From: Polytrichum commune
Taxonomy: Eukaryota > Streptophyta > Polytrichopsida > Polytrichales > Polytrichaceae
Direction of reading: 5' to 3'
Length of the DNA: 64,000 nt
NCBI GenBank assembly: GCA_950295325.1
Contig: OX485804.1
Location: 59,322,429-59,386,428 of the forward strand
Shown here piece after piece: positions 32,871 to 45,093 of the stretch; within the stretch, counting starts at the first letter, position 1; each line of letters opens with the position of its first letter. Made by a program: the position numbers and the translations under genes. The notes beneath the pieces are model-generated. The model did no database searches and had not been told where the DNA came from. It saw nothing but the letters and a program-made list of their open reading frames with translations.

Positions 32871-35320
32871 GTTGGTGTTGTCTTTTTATTTTATCATTTA
32901 GTATCTATAATGAGGATTTCATGTTTTTCCTCTACTAATAGAGTATGGGCTTTTGACGGTTATTATGTTTTCAATATCATTCGCAGTTTATATAGCATAC
33001 AAGAACCTTCCTACCCAAGTAAAATCGCTCCAGTATCAATTTGCTTTAGAATGGTATCAATCCACATGATAATTTGAATTGATAAAGATTTGCTCACCTT
33101 GACATACTCACCAAATGTCAAAATTTGATTGGTATTACAGATTTGACACGCCCGCGTAGGTTCTTTTGATATTGTTATCAACGGTGGTTATTGGCTCATT
33201 CCTTTGCCTATATACCATACCAACATTGGTTATAATGTTTAAATTTGAAGCCAAGTTGAATCTTGATTTGTTAGAGCTAAAGTAAGGATGCCTAATTTCA
33301 CGTTATGACCATAACGTTGGTTACAGTCAATGGTTGTAGTATGTTCCGTCGGCCCTAAAAATCACATGAGATTTGTCCTTGAATTAGCTTGAGATCCAAA
33401 TATCTTGCTTCACTTGTGTTGAATATAGGCGGAGAGGACCGCAAATTCAATGAATCTAACAAAGATGATTATTTAGTAGAGTAAAAACAAAATGTTGTTG
33501 TTGAATAATGGCATGAGAATTTTGTAACAAAGAGAAAATTTTGAGGATCTTCAAGGAAGTTTGCATGACATATAAAATGCTAAATACTTCTATGCATGAA
33601 GCTCGAACAATATTCTCTGTAGAAAATGAGTATGCATGTTCTAAGAGGCATACATATGCTAAACAATGAAAACAAAGGTGAAACTATGTATTTGCCTCCA
33701 ACAGTATACACAGGGGGTGGACTCTTCATAGCATGTATGAACCAATGTAAGTGTAAGAAGGGGTATTATTTGAGACTTTAGCATACATAATATACATAAG
33801 GGAGTGGTATTATTTTCTCTAGTGTGTAGATTCAAAAAGGCTATTAATGATTTTAAAGTAAAGTTATATGTACAAAAGGGGACCTTGAGGATTCGAGGAA
33901 ATTTTGACAATAGATGTGCTAGTTTTATCCAATACAAATTTTAATTGATTATTGTCATATGGTAATAGTCGTCATTGACTACCTTGTCCATTCTTGTTAG
34001 GGTTTGCACTTGGGTTTTTGGTTTTTACCCACGAGGCTCTTGAAGCTATTATTTTTCTCCACATATTAAGGTTGAGCTATTGTGTTTTTTTCTTTGTTTG
34101 TTTGATGCAATCGTTGAGTTACATGCTATGAATGAAAAATGTTCCATGACATTCTCATTGGAAAGCGAAAGTGGATTTTATATGTGATAAAGGGCCTATT
34201 TAATTCATGGTTATTATTTTGTATACTTAGAAGAGGCATTTATCACATTAAATGAAAAAGCTTCCCACAAATACATGAATCCGTTTTCTAGCATGCCGTT
34301 AGTACATACACACTTGTTTTTCTCTACAAACCTCACATATATAGGGGTTTAATTTCATAATGACCCATGCACGTCATTTAGTTTGCCAATGAAGAGTCCA
34401 CCCCCGGGACATTATATACCTTACAATAAAACATTATTGTCACCCCTCCTCATAATACAACAACCAAGACATTATTTTGATTGTCCACGTAACATCAACC
34501 ATAAAAATATCTTCTCACGACATCACAATAAGAAAAGTTAGAGCAGACAACAACATACACATAAACAATGAAGCGTACAAACTAGCAAAACATGACGCAC
34601 CAGAACCAAGTATCCCCATTCCATCATATAGGACACCAAACCCCTTATAGCAAGCCATCATACCAAAGAACACATTCTTGAACACAAGATATCACCACTA
34701 TGTAATCTATGCACATAAAATGACAATTGCCTACACCTACTCTCATGTTGCACAAACAAACACAAAAAAAAATAAACCTCACCACCAACCGACATAACAA
34801 AACCACCCATGCATTGGTAAACACCTTACTTGCCCACCCCATTATTTAGTGCATCACATTAACCGATGTAAGACACTAGAAAGACTGCAAACCTAAAAAA
34901 CACCATTCCATCATGGCTCCTACCATGCATATATTACTTACCCTAATGTCGATACCCAACCAAGCTTCGCACATACAAACTTTGCATTTTAGGAGCCCCA
35001 AGCACCCCCCAACATGCTTTCAAACCCGTCCCCAATCCAAGGTCATACTTTTTGAAATAACATACTACAACGACAAATTCTCAAAGTCACCTACAAATAA
35101 GATGCCAATCAAAATATGCAATATTCAACCCACTTCTAACACAATTCGGCTAGAAAGTCATCATGCCAATTGATGTCAAAGCATGAATTACAGGATCCAT
35201 TCACACACCAACAACCACAAAACGTGTTGCCCTAGAAGTACTAGCTAATATAGTTGAAGTTAATGGGAATATTTTCACAAATTGCCATAGAATACCTAAC
35301 TTGCATAAAATAAATTATAT
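32871..35320. other. Unassigned AT-rich interval
   Basis: No gene, RNA or element end identified. Short frames at 33659-33937 (minus), 34645-34842 (minus) and 34913-35173 (plus) have no recognisable features. Confidence 0.35.
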
Positions 35321-35321
35321 A

Positions 35322-35392
<71 letters not shown>

Positions 35393-35445
35393 ATATATAT
35401 CTATCTATATCTATCTATATCTATCTATATCTATCTATATCTATT
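35321..35445. repeat. (ATCT)n/(TA)n compound microsatellite
   Basis: About 125 bp: ATCT tetramers, then TA dinucleotides, then a hexamer-like ATCTAT series. Longest simple repeat in the window and likely length-polymorphic. Confidence 0.95.
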
Positions 35446-35476
35446 TTTTTAAAGGATGAAACTAGCACAAATACCA

Positions 35477-36245
35477 CTAAGGTAGAGGGTGCTAAAACCA
35501 ACACCCCACCCAAAAGCAACACCTATAAATGCTTTCCAATTGTCAATACAGTAGTCTACTACCTTGAACCGTTCCCCATGAAAAAGGAGTGCTCGGGCCC
35601 ACAGAATGACGTTTTTAGGTGTCATTAGTTGCGCCATCTCATACCGGTCTCCACTCCCTTCATAAAGGGTAGGTAATAGGCCCCACTCCATCTCAAAGTT
35701 GGTTCAAGATGGGTTTAGGGTGGTTTGTCAGCGCCTATTCTAGCCAATGTAATCACAGTGGGAACGGCTCTAACCACTCTATTCAAAAGCCAAGGAGGTA
35801 GGCCCACAAAGCACAAAGGGGGTCGGTTATGGGCTTAAAAGGGGTCGGTTCCCATGATGTAAGGTGACAACTTTGCGATCAAACTGGGTGGGATCGTGGA
35901 GGTGGCCATGTAGCTCTGCGCACCGTTACTAGTTGGGCTTTGATCTAGCTTGGGTCTGCTACCCAACGATGTTGTGTTGGTTGTGGGCAATCTTTTGTTG
36001 GTTCTAGGCAATGAAGGTGGGGGCTCTCATCATATGCAAGGTTGTCATCCAGGGGGGGCTAGGGGTTGAGTTAAGGAAACTAATGGTTTTTGCCTTCAAC
36101 TGTTCATCAAATATTCAACCGTGGCTAATTTTGTTCTTTATATCTATATTTAATCCACACACTAATATGAATTTCTTATATCAGCCACATGGCCATATGT
36201 ATGTGCAATAGCTTAAAGTGTTGGTTTAAGCACCCTCCACCTTAG
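35477..36245. mobile_element. N element copy 2
   Basis: 769 bp with inverted ends CTAAGGTAGAGGGTGC and GCACCCTCCACCTTAG. Reverse-complement homologue of copy 1 but without the internal T element. Non-coding frames only. Confidence 0.65.
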
Positions 36246-37078
36246 AGTAACCCCCTCCCTACAACACAAGTCCATGTACTAAAGATAAGTCGCCACCGTT
36301 TTCCACTCGGGTTGCGTTAATTTGCCCAAGTTGGTTGTATTTTGGATTCTTTTGCAATTGATTGTCCAATTTGTGAAAAAAATTAAATAAAGAAGAAGAA
36401 GAAGAAGAAGAAGAACCACCGTGCCCTGCATGACCACACATATGTGGGTAGGTGCTGATGAATGGACATTGAAATTCAAATTATTATTATTATTATTTTT
36501 CCCTTTTTGGGAAAGAATCAACACCATGCCCAAAACCAACACCCTAAAATCTTGCATAATAAGTAAACATACACGATGATTGTGTGGATATATATCCACC
36601 ACTTTAGTGATCATGTTCTTGTGTGGGTTTTTGATCGTCTAAGTACAAATAGAACTTTGAGCCTTAATGACTTTTGCATGCAGACAAAACTTAATGAAGA
36701 CAAACTTTGGAGTATGTATGTTGGAATCCCACGACAGTTGTTAACGATGGTCATTTAAAATTTCCAAATCTAATAAAAGCATCTATGCTCAGCTCTTGAA
36801 GTGACGACGGGGTTTAGCACCATCCACCATTAAACCGCGAAGTAGTACTGCTTCCTTAAGAGATGACTCTATTGTCAATAAAGTACTTGTTATGATGAAG
36901 TTTCCACCCTTGTTATTATTCCCACTTAATTAATTTTCCCTAATTGTCCTAGGTGGTCTTTATTACTACTTCCATTGATTACGAGCTCGAGTTCAAACTT
37001 GGGGTATAAAATGTTATTCAAGTGGAGTTCTTTACCTTTGGCATAATTTGTAGGGAGAAGCACACGCTAGGAGGCTAA
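36246..37078. other. Interval with AAG and TTA microsatellites
   Basis: (AAG)n at about 36392-36414 and (TTA)n at 36480-36497. N-end-like motifs at 36520-36540 (CCAACACCCTA) and 36822-36840 (TTTAGCACCATCCACC) suggest a further eroded N relative. No gene. Confidence 0.45.
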
Positions 37079-37580
37079 GGGCCACTTCACACACGAGACT
37101 GAGAGCCCGTGACCATTACACTTCAAGCACTCTCATTGGTGGAAAAGGCGGAGCCGGTCCAAGATCGCTACTTCACACTACGCTTGAGGGACCAACGGAG
37201 TATGTGATTGCAAGATGGATGTAAAGTCTACATGGATTCCTACGTGGCATCGAATGGATCATGTTTCATGGTCACTTGGACTATTTTCCAAAACCACCTC
37301 TTGGAGGTAGGCTTAACGTAAAACCAGGAGATCATGCCACTCCAAATGCTTACAATTGTTGATTTATTCTATTTTGTCATGCATGAGGACCTGCATGAAT
37401 AGAAATGTATTCAAATAGCATTTGGTTGAGGGCCCGGTCACATATGACTTCATACTACACTTGAGGGTCAGTGATTACACTACACGATTTTGGAGGTGTG
37501 TAGGGACGGCCTTTGCACACTTTCTTTTAGGCTCTCACAATTTCGTGGTCACGGCTCTTGGCTCGTGTGTGAAGTGGCCC
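37079..37580 (+). mobile_element. A MITE copy 6
   Basis: 502 bp, ends GGGCCACTTCACACACGAG and CTCGTGTGTGAAGTGGCCC. Exact TAA duplication at 37076-37078 and 37581-37583. One of the best-preserved copies. Confidence 0.92.
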
Positions 37581-37582
37581 TA

Positions 37583-37840
37583 AGGTATGTGGGTGTCATT
37601 TGGTTCATTTTTCATGTTGTATGAAGCGTCATCAAAAAGCGGATTGAAAATTGGATTAGGTTATGAAGCATCCTACCCCCCCCCCCCCCTGTTTAGTTAT
37701 GGTTGTCGGAAGTGCATGTTTATTGATTCTTCAATTGAATTCAAAGGTCCACAATTGTGTTCACTACTTGTGGTGTTTGTTTGTTGATCCTCACAAAACC
37801 ACACACTGGACAAATATAGGTCTTAGATTAAGAAAAATAA
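37583..37840 (+). repeat. R repeat, partial copy, with C14
   Basis: Shares GGTATGTGGGTGTCATTTGG, TTAGTTATGG..GAAGTGCATG and TTGATCCTCA blocks with the other R copies. A run of 14 C at 37676-37689 replaces the short CCTCCCC of another copy. Confidence 0.6.
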
Positions 37841-39686
37841 CCAAATAACCAAATGACATCGACTTACATTATAACAAAGTCAATGAGTTGGAATAAGCTA
37901 CCGTAAGTGATACACATGTTCGAAGAAATGCTAATTTTGGGGATGACAATGAAATTTTGTAGAGGTTCCAACTAAGAATGAAGTGGCATGCGACACTTTG
38001 CTCAAATTTTGAGTTAATTTGTGTTAAACATGTTTATTGCATGCAGTATTTCACGTTGTAGATCCTAGAGTGTTGGAAGGTTCCACTCACCTAATTTTGT
38101 GACAAACTAGTGCCATGAGTCGTTGATAAGCCTTCAAGAACTTAACTTGTATGTAAGTTGGAAATTTTGCAAAGAAACCCATACAACACAATAGGGGGTC
38201 CCAATTTGAGAAGGCGGGTTTTAGAATGAGGAAAAAACAATTAAGGGAAAAAAACCTCCGAGTAGTTGTCATTTCACACAATCATATGAACCATGGGGAG
38301 GAAGCACAACTCACATATGAACTTGAATCCATATGTAGAATTTGTCAGTAGCGAGCATGGAAAAATGTTTTTCAAATACGTTTGTCTCCTATCACAATTA
38401 AACGCTTTAGCCTAGAATATGCCCATCTAATAGGTTAGATACTCATCGCAACACTTAGCCTATATATTGAAGAAGTGAAAGACATTTGTGTCTCTACCAG
38501 CATACGAGTCCTTTACAACCATCCTGCAACGTTGGGAAAAAACATTCTAATCAACGATTGTGATAGATATGTAGATTCCCAATGTTGTTGGATAATTTTT
38601 GAGTGGCACATATCAATTACGGGGGACGCATATTCTATAATACGTGTACACCAACAAGAAAGCAAACTTTTCAAAATGTGTTATGCTTTGCACTTACACA
38701 ATACTAATGCAATTCTAGGTCTACACAAAGCCATGGATCTCTTGTTGTCTTCTTCTTTCGCCAAATTCTATGGGCATGGGAACGACTAATTCCATAGGGA
38801 ACCCATGGACATTCAAGAGCCACCTATGACGTCAACTTTTTAAAGTCCCAATACATGTCAATTCAAGAAATGTTATAAAAGTAGGGAATGGGCTCGAGGC
38901 GGCATGTCTCCCAACTACCATTCTTTGAAGAATGATAGATTATCTTTCTAAAAGCACCAAAAGCCTTTTCGAAATGATTGGCTTCAAGGTATTCGGTTGG
39001 TGTGAGGAATGCATATCAAGTCCGAACCTAAGGTATCCGAGATCCACATAACTCCTATGTTTCTAGGTTCGTGTGTCAATTTTGATTTGATTCCCTTCTT
39101 AGAATGCGTGGTTTTCGCACAAGACACCATATCCAAAGGCCGGCTCATAGGTCACATATCTAAGGGCCACTTCACACAAGTCTCAAGTCTCATTTCACTT
39201 GAGGTCAATCTGTGTAATCTTAGCCATCAAGAGCATGAAAACTGGGACTTACCATTTCACACGGGCCCCAAGTCCTAACTCCCACGTATGAAACGGATGC
39301 CTACATGGCAACACATAATCCCAATGAATCGGGTAAAGAGTTAGACCCGACTCTCAACACAAATCTTGCGAGTGTTTTTGCATAAAGTAATCAACATTTG
39401 ACTTTAAAGAGTATAAACCATATTTTAACAGTTTTTCAAGGTTCCAAAGTTGGGACTTTGTCTCCATGTTGATATTGCTAACATGTGTGGGACTTGGGAC
39501 TTGGGACGCCATGTGAAGCAGCCATGGGTTATCACATGTGGCTCGTGCACACCTCACAATGCACCAATAGATCACCGTGTAGGTATCTAGTGGTCTATGA
39601 AATCTTGAGGAATCATCCAACATTTACCACATTTTAGTGTGATATGTACGATCAATTCACATTTACATGTATTAAGGTATTGCACA
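37841..39686. other. Unassigned interval
   Basis: A 104-codon frame at 38475-38789 is the longest here but shows no recognisable domain. At 39162 GGGCCACTTCACACAAGTC begins an A-like end, with GGGACTTGGGACGCCATG at 39490, possibly a diverged MITE of about 370 bp. Nothing certain. Confidence 0.35.
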
Positions 39687-39687
39687 C

Positions 39688-40040
39688 CACTACACTAAAT
39701 AGGATGTTTAGTGTTTGATTATATTTAGTGTTGTTACCACTCTACCTTGCTCAACACTAATTTTCAATTCCTTGACAATTAGTGTTAGACATAAATGTGT
39801 TGCTACCTTCCCTATTGCCACCTCCCTTATTATATCGTTTTTTTCATATCCTTGATAACACTAAATTCAAACACGTAACTTCCACATATTACCATAGTTG
39901 GTATTTAGTGTTTGAGTTTACATTCAATGTTACTTACTTTCATAGGGTTATTGATATTTAGTGCATGCATTCGTATTTAGTGTATCAAACACTAAATTTC
40001 CTATTTAGTGTATCAAACACTAAATTTCCTATTTAGTGTA
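39688..40040 (+). mobile_element. H element copy 2, CACTA-like ends
   Basis: Begins CACTACACTAAATAGG and ends CCTATTTAGTGTA. Closely related to 52619-52947 over most of its length (CTTGACAATTAGTGTTAGAC, CAAACACGTAACTTCCACAT). The right end carries an extra duplicated CAAACACTAAATTTCCTA unit. Non-coding. Confidence 0.65.
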
Positions 40041-40613
40041 CTTCAATTGGCTTTATCCCTTATGGGTATGTTGTGCAACCTATATACACAATTTCTACAA
40101 GTCCTCACCAAATTTTATTCTATATGTATAGGGTTGAGAATTTATGCAACACATTGCTTGTGTCAAGAAAAAATAAACATGTAGTTATATAGGACATTGA
40201 CAATCATAATATTCAACACATATTTTATCCAATGGTAGGCTTGGAATACGTGGCATCTATGTAAACTTATACATCGTGGACACATGGGTTGTAGTAAGAA
40301 CAAGTCCAATATAGGTTAGGGTCGGTATGTTAATTAGCTCACGCTGGACTATTTTGGGCTCTATTTAGATGTTTGGTCATTAATTGACTATAAACAATCA
40401 TATGACATGCTATAGAATAGTTCACTATGTTTTTACCTTCCCAATGGATGAGTCTACACATACAACACAAATCCCTGGCTCCAATGGCACCAATGTTGTT
40501 GTATTCGAGTTTAAATCTTCAATTACAATTAGGTTTTAAACCCTTTTGAAGGCGTACACTTGATGGATGACTTGGTCTTAGGGAGGGTCACTTTTGCCAC
40601 GATTCTTACAATC
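40041..40613. other. Unassigned AT-rich interval
   Basis: No gene or clear repeat boundary identified. Confidence 0.3.
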
Positions 40614-41213
40614 GAAGCATGTTGCTCATATACATGTTTTATGCATGTTGTTCCCAATATGGCATATTGGATGCTTAGGTGTTAACAATTTTAAAGTTGA
40701 CTCGTGAACTGCACTAAAATTGGTAGAAGATGTCAAAGCATTTAGACTTGTCAAGACCAACAAAAAAGCATGACGTGTTTCACAATAAAAAGAACGTCAC
40801 GATCCTTCTTATATGAATATTTCAATGCCACATATCTTGTCAATTCGAATGTTATGAATACCAATGTGAAAGCTACACTAAGTATGATAAATAGTGTCAC
40901 TAACTCTTGCCCAAAGCATGTAGCTCAAATACATGTTTTATGTATGTTGCGCCCAACAAGGCATCTTGGATGCTTAGGCGTAAACAATTTCAAAGGTGAC
41001 TCGTGAACAACACTAAAATTGGTAGAAGATGTCAAAGCATTTAAACTTGTCAAGACCAACCAAAAAAAGCATGATGTATTTCACAATAAAAGGAGCGTCA
41101 CGATCCTTTGTATAAGAATATTTCAATGCCACATATCTTGTCAATTCAAGTGTTATGAACACCAATGTGAAAGCTACGCTAAATATGATATATAGTGTCA
41201 CTAATTCTTGCCC
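40614..41213. repeat. Tandem duplication, about 298-bp unit
   Basis: Two adjacent copies (40614-40911, 40912-41213) share ACTAAAATTGGTAGAAGATG, CACAATAAAA followed by CGTCACGATCCTT, and CCACATATCTTGTCAATTC. Each ends with a CACTA-like end (GCTACACTAAGTATGAT or GCTACGCTAAATATGAT). The second copy runs into P copy 3. Confidence 0.85.
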
Positions 41214-41635
41214 AATACTAAATATGAACCAAACCTCATTTGCCTTACTTATGGGTCAAGCCCATTAGATTTGAAGTCGCATGCCATTGGTTGTGGTGCT
41301 CATAGATTTTTACTACTCCAACGTTGTTATTGGACATTGCGAGCTAAGCTTTCTATTTCTTGTATATTTTTAACATTGGACATTTCAATTTTAAAATGTT
41401 GCATTTACTATCACTTACTAAGTGTTTTTCATCCAATTTTTAACCATCCATGACAATGTTCCATTACGTGAATGTTGGGATATAAAATATACCAAATTTT
41501 GTTCGATGACAGTTGGGTGGACTAAAAGTGAGTTGGGATGATAATACTTGTAAACTTATTCATAAGAAGTGCCATAAGAAAAGTTATCACAACGACATAA
41601 AATATCATATGACACTAATACAATATTTAGTGTAC
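41173..41635 (+). mobile_element. P element copy 3
   Basis: Left end GCTACGCTAAATATGATATATAGTGTCA, abbreviated from the family CTACACTAAAT..TAGTGTCACC; right end CAATATTTAGTGTACA. Interior blocks match copy 2 (TTGGACTAAAAGTGAG-like and GAAGTGCCATAAGAAAAGT). Non-coding. Confidence 0.55.
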
Positions 41636-43420
41636 ACCTACGTTATTTCAGTTGCTGGTGCGTAATGTTTAGATAAGTGCCCTTGTGGCACCAAACCTTC
41701 ATTGTGGGCACGGATATAATATTCTGGATCATGTATATTCAAAAACAAATAATTGTATTTTGATTTTCCTTGTTCACAATGCACCATAACATTATTCAAA
41801 TTCATAACAGTGTTATGTGGGATTGACAATATTCCATGGAATATTTTCCATATTCGAACTTGATATAGGAATATTCTTTGGAATATTTATAGTCCCGCAA
41901 AAAATTGTTATGAATCTAAATAATGTTATGACATTATTCTGCATCCAACAAATATGACACAATGGGCATCATCGCCACACAACATACTATTAAACTACCT
42001 TGATATTGAAACACATAAGGACTACCAAAAGTTGTGGACCACACCAATATCAAAATAGTGGACACTCCAAATTTAGTTTTGTATACACTACGTGAATATG
42101 AAAGACGAATTGTTACTTATGGCAATCCAACACCGAATATCTCTAGAAACATAGCACTTAAACGATAGGAATGCATATCAAACATGGATCATGGTTCACA
42201 AAACTTACAATGGGGGGAAGTTAAACATGCCCCTCCCACAAAACACTGTTAATTCACCTCAATTAGATCCCAGTATACTAAATAAAGGTTTTTAACCCAA
42301 ATCAAATGTCAATGTACTTAAACAGAATAAAAACAACATGATATACAATATCTCTTTGTGTTTTCACCCTTCCATGATAGATAGACATACCCAATTCCAA
42401 GGGACTACATGATAATGAGCTCCAAGGAACAAATCAAATAAACATGTTCACAGGGTTCCCAAAGTTTCAATGCAACGAACGAATGAGGGAGGGGAAATTG
42501 TCAAAATGAGGTGGAACCCATCTCCATGAACTTTCTTTTGTAAAGCCTTATATGAGAGAAACGTGTAAGTCTTTAATTCCTCTAGAATTTAACCCCCTAT
42601 AATAAGTTCATGTACCCCAAGGTGTCAAGAAACTTTACCCATCTAACACTCTCTAAGTGTTCCATGATACTAAAGTCGTTGCCATATATATACTAGCCGT
42701 TGAGATGATATTAACACACGATCTCACCAATTACTTCGACAAAGATTGAACCAACTAAGTGCACATGTATGCTCCCCCACGTGAATCTATGATGTGAATT
42801 AAGCTTACGCGATGCGGCTCATTGAGCATGCACCCATGTGGAGCTAGCAAAGACCCAAGTGATTTATATCACTTCACTTCAACTTCAACTTCTAATGATG
42901 AGTTACACGTGAATATATAAGCCTAGTGACCAACCCTCGATTCGGAGTTGATTAGCGACGCTTATGGGGAAAGGTCAACACAATAAATTAAGTGTGATTT
43001 AATCCCCGATCGGCCCTATTATATGTCTCACAATTTATGGTGAATAGAGTTGTTGTGGATGGTCAACTAAGTGGGATGCCATTATAGACAAACATAGATG
43101 TCGAGGAATCTCATTGCTTTGCAAGCCTCAAGGCTAGGGTTATGAATGTGCGAGGAAGACCTTGCAATCGGTTGATAATTGGGAATTTGGGACCTACTTA
43201 AACCTAATTTACTTACTTCCCGGTTGGCGTCGTCTTTAATCTTTCTCTTGATTGGGGTTGGTCTAATCAAAATGAGACATTGTATGACATTATAAATGAT
43301 CATGGACGTTGGATTGGATGAAGGTTTTTATCTCATCCAAGCAACCATAACACACTCTTGGGCCACATGAACTTTTGTTTGGTGGGGCCAACACCTCGTA
43401 CACTTCGTGTTGGAAACTCA
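41636..43420. other. Unassigned interval
   Basis: No supported gene. Short frames at 41638-41829 and 43082-43303 (minus) are featureless. No terminal repeats identified. Confidence 0.3.
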
Positions 43421-43920
43421 GGGCCCCTTCACACACGAGACTGAGAGCCCGTGACCATCACACTTCAAGGATTCTCATTGGTGGAAAAGGGCGGAGCCGG
43501 TCCAAGTTCGCTTCCCACTATGCTTCAGGGACCAACGGAGTATGGGAATGCAAGATGGATGTAAAGTCTTACATGGATTCCTACATGGCATCAAATGGAT
43601 CATGTTTCATGGTCACTTGGACTATTCTCAAAAACCACCTCTTGGAGGTAGGCCCAACACAAAACCAGGAGACCACGGCACTCCAAACGCTCACAACAGT
43701 TGATTTATTGTATTTTATCATGGTTGAGGAGCCGCATGAATAGACATTCATTGAAATAGCATTTGGTTGAGGGCCGGTCACATATGACTTCACACTACAC
43801 TTGAGGATCCGTGACCACACTACATGATTTTGGAGGTGTCTTGGGACGGCCTTTGGACACTTTCTTTTGGGCTCTCGCAATTTCATGGTCACGGCTCTTG
43901 GCTCGTGTGTGAAGTGGCCC
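43421..43920 (+). mobile_element. A MITE copy 7
   Basis: 500 bp, ends GGGCCCCTTCACACACGAG and CTCGTGTGTGAAGTGGCCC, flanked by TCA at 43418-43420 and 43921-43923. The duplication is TCA rather than TWA. Open frames inside (43375-43743, 43581-43892) are shared in broken form by other copies and are not genes. Confidence 0.9.
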
Positions 43921-43948
43921 TCAACTCCGAATCCCTTTGAAAATCAGT

Positions 43949-43970
43949 TATATATATATATATATATATA
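43949..43970. repeat. (TA)n microsatellite
   Basis: About 22 bases of alternating TA right of A copy 7. Confidence 0.8.
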
Positions 43971-44071
43971 AGGGATACTAACCAAGGATAGTAAGTCACG
44001 AAATAGGATTCAAGGATATTAAGTCAAGTGGAGTGAGAACACTCATGCCACATCTAATTTAAGCATGATAA

Positions 44072-44460
44072 CTACACTAAATTTTGTATCTAGTGTCACC
44101 AATTCTATTTGTCATGCTCAATACTAATTGCAATTGGCATGTGCAGTGTCACCAACACTAAATGGCAAACCTAGCATATTTTTCATTCCTTCTAAAGGAA
44201 ATTTGGGCATTATAGCTATACAATGTTGCAATTACCATCACTTACTAAGTGAGTCTTCATCCAAATTTTAATCATCCATGACAATATTTCATTACATAAA
44301 TATTAGGATGCATAATCTACAAAATCTTTTTTTAGTAATTGGCAGTTGGATGAATTGGAAGTAAATTGGAATGACAATATTCATACGAAGTGTCATTAGA
44401 AAAGTGACCATAGTAACATAAGATACCATATGACATTAAATACAACATTTAATGTAGTGA
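44072..44460 (+). mobile_element. P element copy 2, CACTA-like ends
   Basis: Left end CTACACTAAATTTTGTATC followed by TAGTGTCACC; right end CAACATTTAATGTAGTG. About 390 bp. Reverse-complement relative of 32305-32870. Non-coding. Confidence 0.6.
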
Positions 44461-44859
44461 CTAATTACATAACATAGTTTGAATGTGAAAAAAATGTTTG
44501 GAGTCTAAGGAGTTCAAGCAAGCTCAAAAATAGTTCCACACCATACGGATCATTTTTCTAAGGTGGGAACCACTTTTGAGCTCAAGTGAGCTCAAAGATT
44601 ATTCCCATGGCATCATTATTGTGGCCCACACTAATAGCAGTAACTAACATACCTCATTGAGTTTGGCCTATCATATAATGGTCCCTTGATTTGTCAATCT
44701 CAACACGACTATTGTAAAACGATGAATAAATTGGTTGACAATCTCAATGTGTGCATTGTCAAGAGCCTACTTGTTGGTTAGGCCATTTTGGAGTGGTGAG
44801 GTTCTGAATTCGAAACTCTTGACTAGCCCCCTTAACTTGATGTGCTATGTAGGCTCCAC

Positions 44860-45085
44860 CAGTGATCGGGGAGATTTTTGGGCATAATCGGTTAAGATCC
44901 TAGTGTTTGCAAGTCCAACCGGTTACATGTTGACATCCTCCGGTTTTCCTTTATTAAATTGGGGTATATTCTATAAATTCCTCTAAAATGATCGGTGATT
45001 TTCCTGCAGTCTTGAACTTCAACCGCTTATTTCTCAAACTCAACCGGTTCATCTGTACCCAACTGCCGGTTCTCCCCGATCCTTG
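44860..45085 (+). mobile_element. D element, complete, 226 bp
   Basis: Left end CAGTGATCGGGGAGA, right end TCTCCCCGATCCTTG. Exact TSD GGCTCCAC at 44852-44859 and 45086-45093. Same length as the copy at 25664. Confidence 0.94.
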
Positions 45086-45093
45086 GGCTCCAC

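Noticed and set aside
38475-38789. A 104-codon frame between repeats
   Set aside because: No domain, no splice or neighbour evidence and no second copy; the length is within chance for AT-rich DNA of this size.
43375-43892. Overlapping 122- and 103-codon frames on both strands
   Set aside because: They lie within an A MITE, and the same frames are broken in the other A copies.
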